Shown here in pieces: positions 29,610 through 30,131 of a stretch of DNA of 30,131 nt (its first letter is position 1; each line of letters starts with the position of its first letter). The notes beneath the pieces are model-generated. The model was not told the DNA's origin. It was given only the letters and a program-made list of their open reading frames with translations, and searched no databases. This stretch comes from a virus, in the IMG/VR virus record IMGVR_UViG_3300043446_002193, positions 1 through 30,131 of that record; one strand, 5' to 3'. A program made the position numbers and the translations under genes.

Positions 29610-29637
29610 ATTCAACCATAAAAAAAGCGCACGTCAA
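29610..29637 (-). promoter_or_regulatory. Candidate promoter after the capsid terminator
   Basis: Minus strand TTGACG (29637-29632), 16-base spacer containing a T7 run, then TTGAAT (29615-29610). The -35 is five of six and the -10 four of six. Its position between a terminator and the accessory block supports it, but sequence evidence is moderate. Confidence 0.4.
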
Positions 29638-29641
29638 TAAC

Positions 29642-29669
29642 AAAAAAGCCCGCCGTTTCGGGCGGGCTT
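29642..29669 (-). terminator. Intrinsic terminator of the capsid operon
   Basis: On the minus strand AAGCCCGCC, six-base loop, GGCGGGCTT then a T-tract (29647-29642). The stem is a perfect 9-bp GC-rich match. It starts 17 bases past the capsid stop codon. Confidence 0.9.
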
Positions 29670-29685
29670 GGTGTTAGTCTGAAAA

Positions 29686-30131
29686 TCAATCCAGCCTCTT
29701 CAAGACGCGACCTCCGGTTGAAAGGCCACGCGCATATCCATAGTTGCACTCCATCGCTAGGTATCTGACTCCCGTAGCGTTATCATAGAATTTGCGGAGG
29801 CCCAAAACAAGGCCGGTTTCGGGGTCAGTCACCGGGCCAGCGGCCTCGTAGGTGTTGCCGGACTGGGGCTGGAGGTAACGCATCGCAATGGCAATCGCAT
29901 TCGGGTGGCACGCGAAGCCCATGACGGACGCACCGGACGCGAACAGATTATTGAGTTCGTAGAAGTCAAACCCAAGCGCACGCATGACCTTGCCCTCCTG
30001 CAAGACGCCAGTGTCGCGGAACATCTGCGCCTGAACAAAGTTCGTGACGCCGAGGAGCGCATCGTAGGGCGTGCAATCAATCAGCATGGAGCGCGGGTCA
30101 ACCGGCACGTCATTCTGATTCAGCAAGAGCC
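29686..30131 (-). CDS. Major capsid protein, C-terminal part (5' end outside window)
   Basis: The frame runs open past base 30131, so the N-terminus is missing; about 147 residues are seen. The segment TNFVQAQMFRDTGVLQEGKV then RALGFDFYELNNLF and GFACHPNAIAIAMRYLQPQ is typical of phage coat proteins of the P22/HK97-like fold (E-loop to P-domain strands). The chain ends LRKFYDNATGVRYLAMECNYG and RGLSTGGRVLKRLD. It is followed by a strong terminator, fitting a highly expressed coat gene. Confidence 0.82.
   Translation of the reverse strand, partial: LLLNQNDVPVDPRSMLIDCTPYDALLGVTNFVQAQMFRDTGVLQEGKVMRALGFDFYELNNLFASGASVMGFACHPNAIAIAMRYLQPQSGNTYEAAGPVTDPETGLVLGLRKFYDNATGVRYLAMECNYGYARGLSTGGRVLKRLD

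Noticed and set aside
29478-29615. TTG-initiated extension of the 54-residue protein
   Set aside because: The extra residues lie across two strong hairpins and show no domain-like pattern; ATG 29477 is a better start.

Overview
The window looks like the central part of the genome of a tailed dsDNA phage or prophage (Caudoviricetes, probably siphovirus-like). Every supported gene lies on the minus strand, so it reads from base 30131 down to base 1. Genes are packed with ATGA, GTGA, TGATG or TAACATG junctions, which implies long polycistronic, translationally coupled transcripts. Two lipobox signal peptides, one Sec signal peptide and a TM/coiled-coil lysis-type protein suggest a host with an outer membrane. 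Few genes have a Shine-Dalgarno sequence, while an A-rich leader (CAAAACGAAACGA) recurs before start codons. That would fit a host that relies little on SD initiation (Verrucomicrobiota- or Bacteroidota-like), but the host cannot be fixed from this sequence.

Structural half, in transcription order. The C-terminal part of a major capsid protein (29686-30131) is followed by a clear intrinsic terminator and a structured control region. Next comes an accessory block: a small CxxC protein, a 741-residue fusion of two glycosyltransferase-like segments and a SAM methyltransferase, a 65-residue unknown, a DUF3310 protein and a second GT2 glycosyltransferase. The morphogenesis genes follow (head-tail joining, HK97-gp10-like, tail terminator-like, tail tube, tail chaperone-like, tape measure). 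Distal tail proteins come next (15949-21810), including two paralogous small proteins, a Sec-signal protein and a LamG-like lipoprotein. A lysis-type cassette follows (holin-like, large lipoprotein, TM plus coiled coil, possible cysteine peptidase; 14089-15647).

Replication and accessory half. A metallophosphoesterase and many small proteins (10450-14055) lead to an SSB-like protein, a RecT annealase, a RecE-type exonuclease and a PD-(D/E)XK endonuclease (8077-11493). Then come small zinc-type proteins, a MazG-like pyrophosphohydrolase, an SNF2-type helicase coupled to a DNA methyltransferase (3981-6720), an HNH nuclease, a replication-initiation-like protein and a primase-helicase (817-3791). 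The left edge holds a truncated gene copy and a KH-domain RNA-binding protein cut by the window end.

Regulation visible in the sequence: three sites share one promoter architecture (CCGGC next to the -10, 16-base spacer), a TTGACA promoter precedes a 15-bp inverted-repeat leader at the HNH gene, two intergenic hairpins are homologous copies, and the region after the capsid gene has an attenuator-like set of competing structures. No integrase, repressor, terminase, portal, tRNA, CRISPR array or insertion sequence was found. No gene-free stretch exceeds about 210 bases; the two longest (29478-29685 and 3792-3980) are described below.
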